A DNA stretch of 64,000 nucleotides from Candidatus Vesicomyidisocius sp. Pext_18_S21. Lineage in GTDB: Bacteria > Pseudomonadota > Gammaproteobacteria > PS1 > Pseudothioglobaceae. Positions within the stretch are counted from its first letter, which is position 1, and each line of letters begins with the position of its first letter. Shown piece after piece: positions 38,803 through 49,108 of this stretch. Made by a program: the position numbers and the translations under genes. The notes beneath the pieces are model-generated. The model did no database searches, was not told where the DNA came from, and saw only the letters and a program-made list of their open reading frames with translations. The stretch spans positions 699,798 to 763,797 of the forward strand of contig CP072535.1 in the NCBI GenBank assembly GCA_021730165.1, written 5' to 3'.

Positions 38803-39867
38803 ATGAGATATACAGGTTTAATTGAATACTATAAAGATAGACTCCCTGTAAATGATAACACTAAACTTATTAGTTTAGGAGAAGGAAATACACCACTTAT
38901 TAAGTTGGTAAATTTACCTAAAAAATTAAGTAAAGATGTTGATATTTATATCAAATATGAAGGTCTAAATCCTACAGGTTCATTTAAAGATCGCGGTATG
39001 ACTATGGCAGTTACTAAAGCAGTAGAGTCTGGCTCTAAAGCAATTATTTGTGCTTCTACAGGTAATACTTCAGCATCTGCCGCAGCTTACGCAGCACGTG
39101 CTGGTATTAAGGCGTTTGTACTAATCCCTGAAGGTAAAATTACACTAGGTAAATTAGCCCAAGCAATGATGCACAGTGCTATTATTATTCAAATCAAAGG
39201 TAACTTTGATGATGGTATGCGTTTGGTTAAAGAAGTATCCAAACATGTCTCTGTATCTATTGTCAATTCAATTAATCCGTTTCGTTTACAAGGTCAAAAA
39301 ACTGCTGCCTTTGAAATTATAGAAGAGCTTGGGTTTGCACCAGATTATCATTGTCTACCCGTTGGAAATGCAGGTAATATTTCATCACATTGCATGGGAT
39401 ATTCAGAATTATATAAAGAAGGAAAGGTAAATAATATGCCTAAAATGATAGGATATCAAGCAGCAGGATCTGCACCTTTTGTTAAAGGAATTATGATAGA
39501 TAACCCTGAAACTATTGCAACTGCTATTCGTATTGGCCACCCTCAAAACTGGGATTTAGCACAAAAAGTTAAGAAAGAATCAAAAGGATGGTTTAGCTCA
39601 TTAACTGATGCAAAAATTTTAAGCACACAAAAATTACTTTCTGAAAAAGAGGGTATTTTCTGCGAACCTGCTTCAGCAACTGCACTAGCAGGTGCAATCC
39701 ATGATATTAAAAGCGGCAAAATTGTAAACGGTTCTAAAATCGTATGCACACTAACAGGTCATGGTTTAAAAGACTCTGATACAGTAATTTCACAATGCAA
39801 CAATCAAATAATCAATATTAACCCAGTAATAAGTGAAGTCAAAAATGCTATTTTTAACAATATGTAA
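38803..39867 (+). CDS. thrC: Threonine synthase
   Basis: A PLP enzyme (354 residues from this start) converting phosphohomoserine to threonine. The PLP lysine is in LNPTGSFKDRGMTMA; CASTGNTSASAAAYAARAG and PVGNAGNISSHCMGY are typical of the ThrC class. The frame is open from 38773, but the ATG at 38803 has an AGGAG site (38792-38796) that overlaps the hom stop, so I prefer it. Homoserine kinase (thrB) is not between hom and thrC and must be elsewhere. Confidence 0.94.
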   Translation: MRYTGLIEYYKDRLPVNDNTKLISLGEGNTPLIKLVNLPKKLSKDVDIYIKYEGLNPTGSFKDRGMTMAVTKAVESGSKAIICASTGNTSASAAAYAARAGIKAFVLIPEGKITLGKLAQAMMHSAIIIQIKGNFDDGMRLVKEVSKHVSVSIVNSINPFRLQGQKTAAFEIIEELGFAPDYHCLPVGNAGNISSHCMGYSELYKEGKVNNMPKMIGYQAAGSAPFVKGIMIDNPETIATAIRIGHPQNWDLAQKVKKESKGWFSSLTDAKILSTQKLLSEKEGIFCEPASATALAGAIHDIKSGKIVNGSKIVCTLTGHGLKDSDTVISQCNNQIININPVISEVKNAIFNNM

Positions 39868-39883
39868 TTCCAACTAAAAAGTT

Positions 39884-40771
39884 ATGATATTTAAAACTAT
39901 TGAACAAACCATTGGCAATACACCTTTAGTAAAACTACAACGTCTAAACCCTAATTCATCAAACACCATCTTGCTAAAACTAGAGGGTAACAACCCTGCA
40001 GGATCAGTTAAAGATAGATCTGTACTTAACATGGTTTCAAATAGTGAAAAACGAGGTGAAATATCTCCTGGAGATACCCTAATTGAAGCTACTAGTGGTA
40101 ATACTGGTATTGCATTAGCCATGATAGCAGCTATTAAAAGATATAAAATGATTTTAATTATGCCTGATTATCTTTCACAAGAAAGACGTGATGCCATGAG
40201 TGCTTATGGTGCCCAACTTATCTTAGTTACTAAGGATGAAGGCATGGAGGGTGCTAGAGATTTAGCTAATAAAATGGAAAAACAAGGTATAGGTAAGCAA
40301 CTTAATCAATTTTCTAACCTAGATAATCCCAATGCTCACTTCAATACAACTGCTGAAGAAATATGGCAAGATACACAAGGATCAATCACTCATTTTATCT
40401 CTGCTATGGGTACTACTGGTACTATTATGGGTGTATCAGAAAGTCTAAAAGAAAAAAACCCAACAATTCAAATTATTGGTGTTCAACCTGAAGATGGTGC
40501 ACAAATTGCTGGGATTCGCCGTTGGCCAAAAACATACTTACCAAAAATCTTTAACCTCTCTAAAATAGATACTATTATAAATATTTCACAAATCTCAGCA
40601 GAGCAGACCACACGAAAACTAGCAACAATAGAAGGCATTTTTGCTGGTGTATCCTCTGGAGGATCTATATTTTCAGCCATTGAATTATCCAAAAAAATTA
40701 ATAACGCCACTATTGTTACTATTGCTTGTGACCGAGGAGACCGCTACCTTTCAACTGGTCTATTTAGTTGA
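39884..40771 (+). CDS. cysM: Cysteine synthase B (O-acetylserine sulfhydrylase)
   Basis: A 295-residue PLP enzyme making cysteine from O-acetylserine and sulfide or thiosulfate. The start FKTIEQTIGNTPLVKLQRL, the PLP lysine in EGNNPAGSVKDRSVL, EATSGNTGIALAMIA, and the C-terminal CDRGDRYLSTGLFS identify the CysM rather than CysK type. Assimilation of sulfide or thiosulfate would suit a sulfur-oxidising symbiont. It overlaps the downstream transporter by four bases. Confidence 0.94.
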   Translation: MIFKTIEQTIGNTPLVKLQRLNPNSSNTILLKLEGNNPAGSVKDRSVLNMVSNSEKRGEISPGDTLIEATSGNTGIALAMIAAIKRYKMILIMPDYLSQERRDAMSAYGAQLILVTKDEGMEGARDLANKMEKQGIGKQLNQFSNLDNPNAHFNTTAEEIWQDTQGSITHFISAMGTTGTIMGVSESLKEKNPTIQIIGVQPEDGAQIAGIRRWPKTYLPKIFNLSKIDTIINISQISAEQTTRKLATIEGIFAGVSSGGSIFSAIELSKKINNATIVTIACDRGDRYLSTGLFS

Positions 40772-42051
40772 TAAGATACCTCTCTCACCAACTCCCTAGT
40801 AAACTAAAAATTTATATATTCTTAGCACTCAGTAGTATTATTACTGTTATTGTTATTGATTTCTTCCTCACTTATAGTGAACATGCCCAGAATGTATTTA
40901 AACATTTAATTTCTTCAAAGCCTTATTTAAGTTTTATTATCACACCTGTTGTTTTTGTCTTAGTTATATATATTGCTAAGTACTTTTGCCATTATGTTCA
41001 AGGTAGCGGGATTCCACAACTAATTATTGCCAATGATTCTCACAATAAATCTATACGTAAAAAGCTCTTATCATTTAGAGTGGCAACTGGGAAGATTATA
41101 CTTATCTTTGCAGGCATGCTTGGGGGTGCGCCTATTGGCATTGAGGGCCCTAGTATTCATATTGGCGGTTCAATATTTTTTGGATTTAATAAGTTCATCA
41201 AATTTAAACGTAAACTGCTTATCCATTCACTTATTGCAATTGGTGGTAGCGTTGGGCTTATTATCGCCTTCAACGCGCCAATTGCAGGTTTTATGTTTAG
41301 TTTTGAAGAAATAGGCCGTAAACTAAAAAAACAAGCACTTATCTTAATTGCCATCGTTAGTGGAGGGGTTTACTTATTAGCAATTATATATCGTGGTAAT
41401 GATATCTATTTGAGCGATATGTCAGCTAATTCTATTGATTTAATACTAATTTGGCAATTATTACCATTAGTAATATTATCCGGTATTTTAGGGGGGTTAT
41501 TCTCAAAAATAACTCTTTACTTGATTAAAATATTTACAGCTTACACTAAAATCAAAGTTATTATGATTGCATTAATATTAGGCTTAATTATTGCACTATT
41601 TAATTATTTATCTAAAGGTCAGATTGCTGGTTCTGGTCGTGAAGAAGTATTGTTAATATTAGCTGGCTATAAATTTGGTAATGATTTTATTGTGATGAAA
41701 TATTTATCAACACTAAGTTCTTTAGCCTCAACCATTCCTGGCGGTTTGTTTATGCCTAGTATTTCTATCGGAGCTAGTATTGGTAGTGAAATAAGTAATT
41801 ATTATTCACAAATCAATCCACAAATTATTATCATTATGTCGATGATTGCTTATTTAACTGCTGTCATTAGGACGCCACTTACTTGTGTATTTGTCATTTT
41901 AGAAATGACAAATACACTTAATTTACTTATTCCAGCCTTGATTATCGCCTTTATAGCTAATTGGATATCTAAACAAATATCTACAACTCCAATTTACGAG
42001 GCATTGGCTAATAGTTACTTAAAGTTAACACAAAAAACTAAAACGGTTTAA
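40768..42051 (+). CDS. ClC-family chloride channel/antiporter
   Basis: A 427-residue membrane protein of the ClC family. The selectivity-filter motifs are visible: QGSGIPQLI (central serine), PIGIEGPSIHIGG with the gating glutamate, and GGLFMPSISIGASIG near the C-terminus. The presence of both the gating glutamate and a second glutamate in GFMFSFEEIG suggests a proton/chloride antiporter rather than a channel. The TTG start overlaps the cysM stop. Its 3' end overlaps hemJ, on the other strand, by 14 bases. Confidence 0.9.
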   Translation: MIRYLSHQLPSKLKIYIFLALSSIITVIVIDFFLTYSEHAQNVFKHLISSKPYLSFIITPVVFVLVIYIAKYFCHYVQGSGIPQLIIANDSHNKSIRKKLLSFRVATGKIILIFAGMLGGAPIGIEGPSIHIGGSIFFGFNKFIKFKRKLLIHSLIAIGGSVGLIIAFNAPIAGFMFSFEEIGRKLKKQALILIAIVSGGVYLLAIIYRGNDIYLSDMSANSIDLILIWQLLPLVILSGILGGLFSKITLYLIKIFTAYTKIKVIMIALILGLIIALFNYLSKGQIAGSGREEVLLILAGYKFGNDFIVMKYLSTLSSLASTIPGGLFMPSISIGASIGSEISNYYSQINPQIIIIMSMIAYLTAVIRTPLTCVFVILEMTNTLNLLIPALIIAFIANWISKQISTTPIYEALANSYLKLTQKTKTV

Positions 42052-42460
42052 CCACAACAAGTGAAACAACACCAACTAATATTAATACAGGAAATTCATT
42101 AAACCAACGATAAAAAACATGAGATCTAGTATTTTCATCAGCCTTAAAAACATCCACTAAGTAGCCACAAAAAAAATGATATACTATCAACAACATTACT
42201 AATAATAACTTAACATATAACCAATATTGAATTGAATAATATGCCCAACCATCAATGCTTAGACATAACCCTAATACACTAGCTAGGATAAAACTCGGCA
42301 TCATGATACCTGTATAAAGTTTATATTCCATCACTTTAAAACGATCAATACTAAGCTTGTCTTGACTCATTGAGTGGTAAACAAAAAGACGTGGTAAATA
42401 AAACATTGATGCAAACCAAGTAATCACACTAATAATATGAAAAGCTTTTATCCATAACAT
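42038..42460 (-). CDS. hemJ: Protoporphyrinogen IX oxidase HemJ
   Basis: A 140-residue membrane protein with four helices that performs the oxidation of protoporphyrinogen to protoporphyrin. Family features: IKAFHIISVITWFASMFYLP with its conserved histidine near residue 8, MEYKLYTGIMMPS, and FRWFNEFPVL-type block read here as FYRWFNEFPVLILV. It complements hemA and hemC in this window. Confidence 0.92.
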   Translation of the reverse strand: MLWIKAFHIISVITWFASMFYLPRLFVYHSMSQDKLSIDRFKVMEYKLYTGIMMPSFILASVLGLCLSIDGWAYYSIQYWLYVKLLLVMLLIVYHFFCGYLVDVFKADENTRSHVFYRWFNEFPVLILVGVVSLVVVKPF

Positions 42461-43098
42461 GCAAAACTCCGACCCTTATTAAGGCTTTTAGGATTAATAT
42501 ACATCATTTAAGCATCAATTATAGCCATATAAATTCACTTCGATATTTAATTAAAGCAAAATAGTGAAACTCACTACAACTACATACTCTATTTTGGTAA
42601 ATAAATTGTGTATCATTTCTTAAATGTTAATAACAACACTATTAACGTCCTTTAATGAGAATGTGATTATCCCCCTAAATAAACTGATATACTATAAATA
42701 GTGACATTAATTATATTAATGATCGTTTATTTATTAGCAATAAAATTGCTATCATAGGTATAGTTAAAGGTTATTTTAAAAATCTAAAACCAAAAAATAG
42801 TATTGATTAAAAGCATGATTAAACCATACTTTCGTTACAATAAATTCAAGAATGTATGTACTAAATATATATTAGAAGGAATTTCTTTATACTCACCATA
42901 CGATAAATTTATTGATACTAAGACTCTATGACGAATAAAATAGTAAGTCTCGTTGATAACGCAGTATTCAATATTTTTTCATCATTAATATTTACAAAAT
43001 AAGTTTAATTTCTTATTATAAATCGTTAAATATTCAAAAATTTCACTTTGATAAAAATAAAGGATAGTAAAATACTTTTTTTTTATACTTGAATTATT
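42461..43098. other. 638-bp spacer between hemJ and ftsY
   Basis: Stop-rich on both strands. No gene remnant, RNA or strong hairpin recognised. Confidence 0.55.
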
Positions 43099-44058
43099 AT
43101 GTTTAATTTTTTAAAAAAAAATCAGCCAAAATCAGAAAATTTAGCTACAAACAAACCAACCTCATTAAAGCAACGCCTAGATAAATCTAGACAAAAATTA
43201 GGATCTAGCTTATCTTCTTTATTATTGGGAAAAAAAGAAATTAATGAGAATTTATTAGAAGAACTAGAAACACTATTAATCACTGCTGATGTCGGTATTA
43301 ATACCACAGATAAAATACTAAAATCTACACGTAAAAATGCTTCTAGAAAAACCTTAAAAAATGCTGAAAGCTTGTATCAATTTTTAAAAGATGAATTGGC
43401 TAAATTATTCATTGAAAACAACCAACTTAATATTAGCACTAATGAGACTTTTGTTATTCTAGTCGTAGGTGTTAATGGCGCTGGTAAAACTACCTTGATT
43501 GGTAAATTAGCAAAATATTTTCAAAATCAAGGTAAATCGGTTATGCTAGCAGCAGGCGATACTTTCCGTGCTGCAGCCATTGAACAACTCAAAATATGGG
43601 GACAACGCAATAATATCCCTGTTGTAGCAAAAACTTTAGGTGCTGATACTGCTTCTGTTATTTTTGATGCCTATCAATCAGCACAAGCTAAGAATATTGA
43701 TATTCTACTTGCTGATACTGCGGGGCGATTACATACACAAAAAAATCTTATGCAAGAATTATCCAAAATTAAACGCGTTATTACCAAACAAAATATAAAT
43801 GCACCACATGAAACTATGTTAGTTATTGACGGAGGATCAGGACAAAATATCATCAATCAAGCCAAAGAGTTTAATAAGGCAGTTAACCTAAGTGGTATTA
43901 GTATCACTAAACTGGATGGTACTGCTAAAGGCGGTGGGTTATTTTCGATTGCTGATGAACTTAATTTACCTATTCGCTATATTAGTATAGGTGAAGGGAT
44001 TGATGATCTTAAAATTTTTCAACCTAAAGAATTTATAAACGCTTTATTTGATCAATAA
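43099..44058 (+). CDS. ftsY: Signal recognition particle receptor FtsY
   Basis: A 319-residue SRP GTPase that docks SRP-ribosome complexes at the membrane. The N domain (about 20-100) contains LLEELETLLITADVGI; the G domain shows VVGVNGAGKTTLIGKLA (about 123), AGDTFRAAAIEQL, LLADTAGRLHTQKNLM and ITKLDGTAKGGG. The acidic A domain of many homologues is reduced to a short basic N-terminus (FNFLKKNQPKSEN). In E. coli ftsE and ftsX follow; here nothing does. Confidence 0.96.
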   Translation: MFNFLKKNQPKSENLATNKPTSLKQRLDKSRQKLGSSLSSLLLGKKEINENLLEELETLLITADVGINTTDKILKSTRKNASRKTLKNAESLYQFLKDELAKLFIENNQLNISTNETFVILVVGVNGAGKTTLIGKLAKYFQNQGKSVMLAAGDTFRAAAIEQLKIWGQRNNIPVVAKTLGADTASVIFDAYQSAQAKNIDILLADTAGRLHTQKNLMQELSKIKRVITKQNINAPHETMLVIDGGSGQNIINQAKEFNKAVNLSGISITKLDGTAKGGGLFSIADELNLPIRYISIGEGIDDLKIFQPKEFINALFDQ

Positions 44059-45511
44059 TACAATTATTATAAGTTTAAAAAATTCTCTATTTATTGCTAA
44101 TATTTATTAGCTATTAATCTACAAGAATAACGTGCTATTAGAACAATATTTTTATAACTTTTTCAACAAAATAGTTATAAAAATAAAAATCTTAATTAAT
44201 CTTTTTTTAAATAAAGAGAATTTTAGATAAACATTATGAATATTTTGATTACTACCATTACTTAAAATACCTACCAGTAGGCCTAGAATAAACAATTAAA
44301 ATCTACAAAAACTACAGATCTTTATAATACACAATCATTAATACAAATTTGATTAATTTATAAAAAAATCAAATCTAATTCAGCCAACCTTCGTTTACTA
44401 GTATAAATTATACAGCATACAAGAAAAACTAAAACCGGACTATTTATAAAATATCAAAGAACATATTAGCAAAATTTTAACAACCAACAACTAAAACTTT
44501 AAAAAAAGAATTATACGATCATCCGATTTCTTTATATAGAGGTTTAGAAAATATATATTTAGTTTCTAATAAAACCAAAAAAAAGGTTAAAAATATATAA
44601 TATTAATATCAAAATTTCTGAAATTAAACTGTATAAATATTAAATTCATACACCTCATATATAGCATTATTAATATAACTCCTGATTTAAAAAAGACAAC
44701 CAATGTTAAGTGAGCCAAAAATACAAATAATTTTAGAAAAATTAGAGTGAGATTATATTTCTAATATCTTGTTTAATACGCAACATAGCCAATGTCATTA
44801 CAAACATAATAAAAAAATTTAAAACGATAATGGTTATACCTAAAATAATAATACCTATCATTTATTCGACTTTAACGATACCAATTTTTAATAAATTACC
44901 TTGTGTTATCTAGTTAACTTATTTTTCAAATATTTACTTATATCAGTATAATAAATTTCCAGTATTAAGTATCTACTGGATTAATTTTCTAAAAATTTCA
45001 CACAATCTAATTACAATATTTTTTATATAAGGATTAACTTTAAATCTAAATTTAATGACTATTTTATTAGAAACATTGTCAAATAATTTTTTTCATAGCC
45101 AACTACTCTCTTAGCACAATAATAACTATTAATGAAACCAATACAAACAATGAACTAAAACATTGTACAATAATCAAAGAGTTTTTCTCAATAAAAACCA
45201 ACCATATTAACTTGTCTATATAATCAAAAAATATCAATAATTTACTGGCTAATTCAACATTCAATTGAATAATTAAGACTTCATTATATATGGTTAAATC
45301 AATCACAACAATTCTATGAATATTTGACCAATTATAGATAATGATGATAAATTATTATCAAGATCTCGATAATAATCTGTGTTATAAAACCAAAAACCTA
45401 AGTAAAATCAAAAGAAACAAAAATTTAATTAAATTAATTAAATTAATCATCAAACATTATCTAATCTGATAATTTAGACAACATCTTTAAATCAAATTAT
45501 GTATTCACATT
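44059..45511. other. 1.45-kb spacer with two tiny hydrophobic minus-strand frames
   Basis: No recognisable gene. Two short minus-strand frames encode hydrophobic peptides: 45103-45306 (67 residues, one helix at the C-terminus, FVLVSLIVIIVL) and 44742-44861 (39 residues, MIGIIILGITIIVLNFF, then LRIKQDIRNI). Neither has a clear ribosome-binding site. They could be pieces of one decayed membrane-protein gene or chance products of AT-rich sequence. No ftsE/ftsX fragment was found after ftsY. Confidence 0.4.
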
Positions 45512-46426
45512 TTAATCTTTTAGAATATCCTTTGCACCTAATAATATGAGTTTATTTGCCAACTCAATACCTAAAATTTTTGCTTGAGAAACATGACCAA
45601 AAATTTTCTCTTTTAATATCACACCAGTATCAACATTACCTACTAAACCTGTTAACGTTATTTTCTTATTATTAATTGTCGCAAAGCCTGCAACTGGTAC
45701 TGAACAACCGCCTTCAAGTCTTGTATTCATTGCCCGTTCTGCAATTACTCTATAAGAGGTCTCAATATCAATCAAAGGTCTAATTAACTCTAAGATTTCC
45801 GTATCATTTTCACGAATCTCAATACCAATCGCACCTTGACCAACCGCTGGAAGGTTTTGACTCTCTGGAATTTGTTGCTTAATTCTATTTCCAAAACCTA
45901 AACGAATAAGCCCTGCACAAGCAAGAATAATAGCATCAAACTCTCCATCATCTAATTTTTTTAATCGAGTATTAACATTACCACGCAAATCTATAATTTG
46001 CAAATCAGGTCGGATAACTTTAAGTTGCACAATACGACGCATTGAACACGTACCAACTTTAGCATTTTTTGGCAAATCATCAATACTAGAAAAATGATTA
46101 GAAACAAAAGCATCAAATGGGTTTTCACATTTTAAAATCGCTCCTAATTCAAACTCTTGTGGTATTTCACAAGGAACATCCTTCATAGAGTGTACAGCAA
46201 TATCACTTATTCCTTTCATAATACTAACTTCTAATTCCTTAATAAATAAGCCCTTACCGCCAATCTTTGACAAAGATGAATTCAAAATTTGGTCGCCTTT
46301 AGTAGTCATTTTTACCAAAATAACCGTTAGATTAGGATAAATTTTTTCTAATCTAGATTTAACATGTTGTGCTTGCCATAATGCCAATGGAGATTGTCGA
46401 GTTGCAATTTTCAAGGTTTTATTCAT
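45512..46426 (-). CDS. hemC: Porphobilinogen deaminase (hydroxymethylbilane synthase)
   Basis: A 304-residue enzyme that joins four porphobilinogens into hydroxymethylbilane. The N-terminus IATRQSPLALWQAQHVK, the LPKNAKVGTCSMRRIVQL block, IDLRGNVNTRLKKLDDGEFD and NLPAVGQGAIGIE are conserved. The dipyrromethane cofactor cysteine is in RLEGGCSVPVAG, about residue 240. Length is normal. It is divergent from argH. Confidence 0.96.
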   Translation of the reverse strand: MNKTLKIATRQSPLALWQAQHVKSRLEKIYPNLTVILVKMTTKGDQILNSSLSKIGGKGLFIKELEVSIMKGISDIAVHSMKDVPCEIPQEFELGAILKCENPFDAFVSNHFSSIDDLPKNAKVGTCSMRRIVQLKVIRPDLQIIDLRGNVNTRLKKLDDGEFDAIILACAGLIRLGFGNRIKQQIPESQNLPAVGQGAIGIEIRENDTEILELIRPLIDIETSYRVIAERAMNTRLEGGCSVPVAGFATINNKKITLTGLVGNVDTGVILKEKIFGHVSQAKILGIELANKLILLGAKDILKD

Positions 46427-46456
46427 GGTTAAAAGAGTTTATATTAAAATAACTAT

Positions 46457-46600
46457 ATGTTTCGATCTTATCTATTATTGCTTATATTTATTTCTAATTT
46501 TTCTGTGTCGCAAGATTTAACAGAAAATCTCTTAAAAGACGCTCAGTTAGTACGCAAAGATAAAATGACTACTTTAATAAAACTTATACAAAATAGTTAA
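46457..46600 (+). pseudogene. Short signal-peptide-bearing fragment, probable gene remnant
   Basis: A 47-codon frame beginning with a convincing signal peptide (FRSYLLLLIFISNFSVS) followed by LTENLLKDAQLVRKDK and ending at a stop. Secreted thioredoxin-like proteins can begin this way (helix before the redox motif), but no CxxC remains downstream. I regard it as the 5' end of a lost periplasmic-protein gene; a tiny functional peptide is less likely. Confidence 0.3.
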
Positions 46601-46683
46601 GCGCATCCAAAATAGATTATTATTAAACCAAACTTAACAAAGTAATTAACAAATAAATCACTAAACTTAAACAATAAAAAAAA

Positions 46684-48126
46684 ATGACCAGTAAAACACA
46701 GCAAAAACAACACACAGTAATCCCTAAGAAAAAGTCTAGACAGATAAAACAAACTAATCAATCTTGGGGTGGACGTTTTAGAGAACCGACAAATGAGTTT
46801 GTTAAAATTTTTAGTGCATCAATATTTTTTGATAAAATTTTAGCACCTTACGATATTCAAGGTTCAATTGCTCACGCTACCATGTTGCAAGAAGTTGGAT
46901 TACTCACTAAATATGAAAAAAATCAAATCATTAAAGGACTTGATAAGATTTTAAATAAAATTAAAACTGGGAAATTCAAGTGGTCAGTAACACTTGAAGA
47001 TGTACATATGAATATTGAAGCGTATTTAATTAAAATGATTGGGGATACAGGAAAAAAACTACATACAGGACGTTCTCGTAATGACCAAATAGCAACTGAT
47101 ATCCGTCTTTATTTACGTGATCAAGTTGATGATATTATTAGAAAAATTAAACGCTTACAGCTAGTATTAACTAATTTAGCTGAAAGAGAGATGAGTACAA
47201 TCATGCCTGGCTTTACCCATCTTCAAGCTGCACAACCCATCAGTTTTGGTCACCATATGATGGCTTATTTTGAAATGTTAGCACGTGACGTAGAACGCTT
47301 ATTTGATTGTCGTAAGCGTATCAACTCAATGCCGTTAGGTTCAGCTGCATTAGCAGGTACCACTTATCCCATTAAACGCACACGCACAGCTGAATTATTA
47401 GGATTTGAACGTATTTGTCTTAATTCACTTGATGGTGTGAGTGATCGAGATTTTGCCATTGAATTTTTATCCATAGCAAGCATAATTATGATGCATCTTT
47501 CACGTTTTTCAGAAGAGTTAATTTTATGGTCAAGTACACAATTTAACTTTATCGAATTACATGATAGTTTTTGTACAGGTTCATCCATCATGCCACAAAA
47601 GAAAAATCCAGATATTCCTGAATTAGTTAGAGGAAAAACAGGCCGTGTATATGGTAATTTAACCTCACTCCTTACTATTATGAAATCCCAACCACTGGCT
47701 TATAACAAAGACAATCAAGAAGACAAAGAACCATTATTTGATACGGTTGACACTTTAAAATCCTGTTTACATGTTTTTGCAGACATGATACCAAGCATTC
47801 AAATAAAACGTGATAATATGTATAATTCAACTAAACAAGGTTATACCACAGCTACTGATTTAGCTGATTATTTAGTCAACAAAGGCTTACCTTTTAGAGA
47901 TGCGCATACAGTGGTTGGAAAATCAGTTTCTTACGGCATTAAACACCAAAAAGATTTAAGCGAACTTAGTTTGAAAGAACTACAAACCTTTGATAGTCGT
48001 ATTGAAAATGATGTATTCAAAGTGCTCTCACTAAAAGCTTCATTAAGTGCACGCAATCATTTAGGAGCAACCAGCCCTAACCAAGTCAAACAAACTATTA
48101 AAATAGCAAGAGAAAGTCTAAAATAA
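46684..48126 (+). CDS. argH: Argininosuccinate lyase
   Basis: A 480-residue fumarase-superfamily enzyme that splits argininosuccinate into arginine and fumarate. The signature [17 protein letters not shown] is at about residue 300; [23 protein letters not shown], and [17 protein letters not shown] are also typical. Compared with the family it has an extra lysine/glutamine-rich N-terminus of about 25 residues, and no internal start codon could remove it. Its stop overlaps the fmt start by one base. Confidence 0.96.
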   Translation: MTSKTQQKQHTVIPKKKSRQIKQTNQSWGGRFREPTNEFVKIFSASIFFDKILAPYDIQGSIAHATMLQEVGLLTKYEKNQIIKGLDKILNKIKTGKFKWSVTLEDVHMNIEAYLIKMIGDTGKKLHTGRSRNDQIATDIRLYLRDQVDDIIRKIKRLQLVLTNLAEREMSTIMPGFTHLQAAQPISFGHHMMAYFEMLARDVERLFDCRKRINSMPLGSAALAGTTYPIKRTRTAELLGFERICLNSLDGVSDRDFAIEFLSIASIIMMHLSRFSEELILWSSTQFNFIELHDSFCTGSSIMPQKKNPDIPELVRGKTGRVYGNLTSLLTIMKSQPLAYNKDNQEDKEPLFDTVDTLKSCLHVFADMIPSIQIKRDNMYNSTKQGYTTATDLADYLVNKGLPFRDAHTVVGKSVSYGIKHQKDLSELSLKELQTFDSRIENDVFKVLSLKASLSARNHLGATSPNQVKQTIKIARESLK

Positions 48127-49097
48127 TGCACTCCAAATGCGTTTTTTTTAAAGCTCGTATAGCCTTTGCAGGCACAACTAAGTTTTCAGTAGCTATATTA
48201 GAAACACTAATTAATACTAAGCATGATATTGTTGGAGTATATTGCCAACCAGACCGCCCTAAAGGTCGTGGAAGAATCTTAACAGCCTGTCCTGTTAAAG
48301 AAAAAGCATTAGAATATAACTTAAAAATTTTTCAGCCTAAAAACTTACAAAACACCAAAACCCAACAGGTCTTAGCTAAGCTTAATGCGGATGTGATGAT
48401 AGTAGCATCTTACGGACAAATAATACCTGAGAGAATTCTCAACATGCTCAAATATGGCTGTCTTAACATCCATACCTCATTATTACCACGTTGGCGTGGT
48501 GCAGCACCTATCCAGCGTGCAATTTTAGCAGGTGATAAAACAACAGGTATAAGCATTATACAAATGAATAAGAATTTAGATACAGGAGATATATTACTTA
48601 AAAAAATTTGTCTAATCACGCTTAACGATACAGCGCAATCCTTACATAATAAACTGGTCAAACTTGGCTCTAATGCTATTATTGAAGTCCTAGATAATCT
48701 TGATAATTTATCGCCAACAAAACAAAGTAAAAACAACATCACTTACGCTAAAAAACTCAAAAAAAATGAAGCTTGGATTGACTGGACTAAAAGTGCCGTA
48801 CAAATCAACCAGAAAATTAGAGCATTTAACCCCTACCCTATTACCCAAACCCATGCATCAAGTAATAGATTTACTACTAAAATCCTACGTATTTTTTCTG
48901 CTTCTATAGTAGTAACTAACGATAATTACAGTCCAGGAAGTATTATTAAACATAACAAAGAGATATGTATCGTTGCCACTGGAGATGGTGCACTAAGTCT
49001 AGAAACTTTACAACTTTCAGGCAAGAAAGCGCTCAATATTAAAGATTTTAGCAATGCCTATACACTTACTAATCTATTTATTGGATTAATCCAATAA
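48126..49097 (+). CDS. fmt: Methionyl-tRNA formyltransferase
   Basis: A 323-residue enzyme that formylates initiator Met-tRNA. The N-terminus RIAFAGTTKFSVAILETL, the QPDRPKGRGR loop, NIHTSLLPRWRGAAPIQRAI with its catalytic Asn/His, and QMNKNLDTGDIL are present. A C-terminal tRNA-binding domain follows. The last codons lie inside a perfect palindrome that acts as the terminator. Peptide deformylase is not adjacent, unlike the common def-fmt pair. Confidence 0.95.
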   Translation: MHSKCVFFKARIAFAGTTKFSVAILETLINTKHDIVGVYCQPDRPKGRGRILTACPVKEKALEYNLKIFQPKNLQNTKTQQVLAKLNADVMIVASYGQIIPERILNMLKYGCLNIHTSLLPRWRGAAPIQRAILAGDKTTGISIIQMNKNLDTGDILLKKICLITLNDTAQSLHNKLVKLGSNAIIEVLDNLDNLSPTKQSKNNITYAKKLKKNEAWIDWTKSAVQINQKIRAFNPYPITQTHASSNRFTTKILRIFSASIVVTNDNYSPGSIIKHNKEICIVATGDGALSLETLQLSGKKALNIKDFSNAYTLTNLFIGLIQ

Positions 49098-49108
49098 ATA
49101 GATTTTTT
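49071..49108 (+). terminator. Perfect 34-bp palindromic terminator overlapping the fmt stop codon
   Basis: A flawless 34-bp palindrome (49071-49104; 5' arm AATCTATTTATTGGAT) followed by T's to 49108. It encodes the last eight residues of Fmt (from NLFIGL) and the stop, so coding and termination functions share the same bases. Strong rho-independent terminator candidate; it may also work on the opposite strand. Confidence 0.8.

Noticed and set aside
44059..45102. ftsE/ftsX or rpoH remnant after ftsY
   Set aside because: Looked for because of common synteny; no frame gave a recognisable motif.
48410..48742. 110-codon minus-strand ORF
   Set aside because: Antisense shadow of fmt; no family features.
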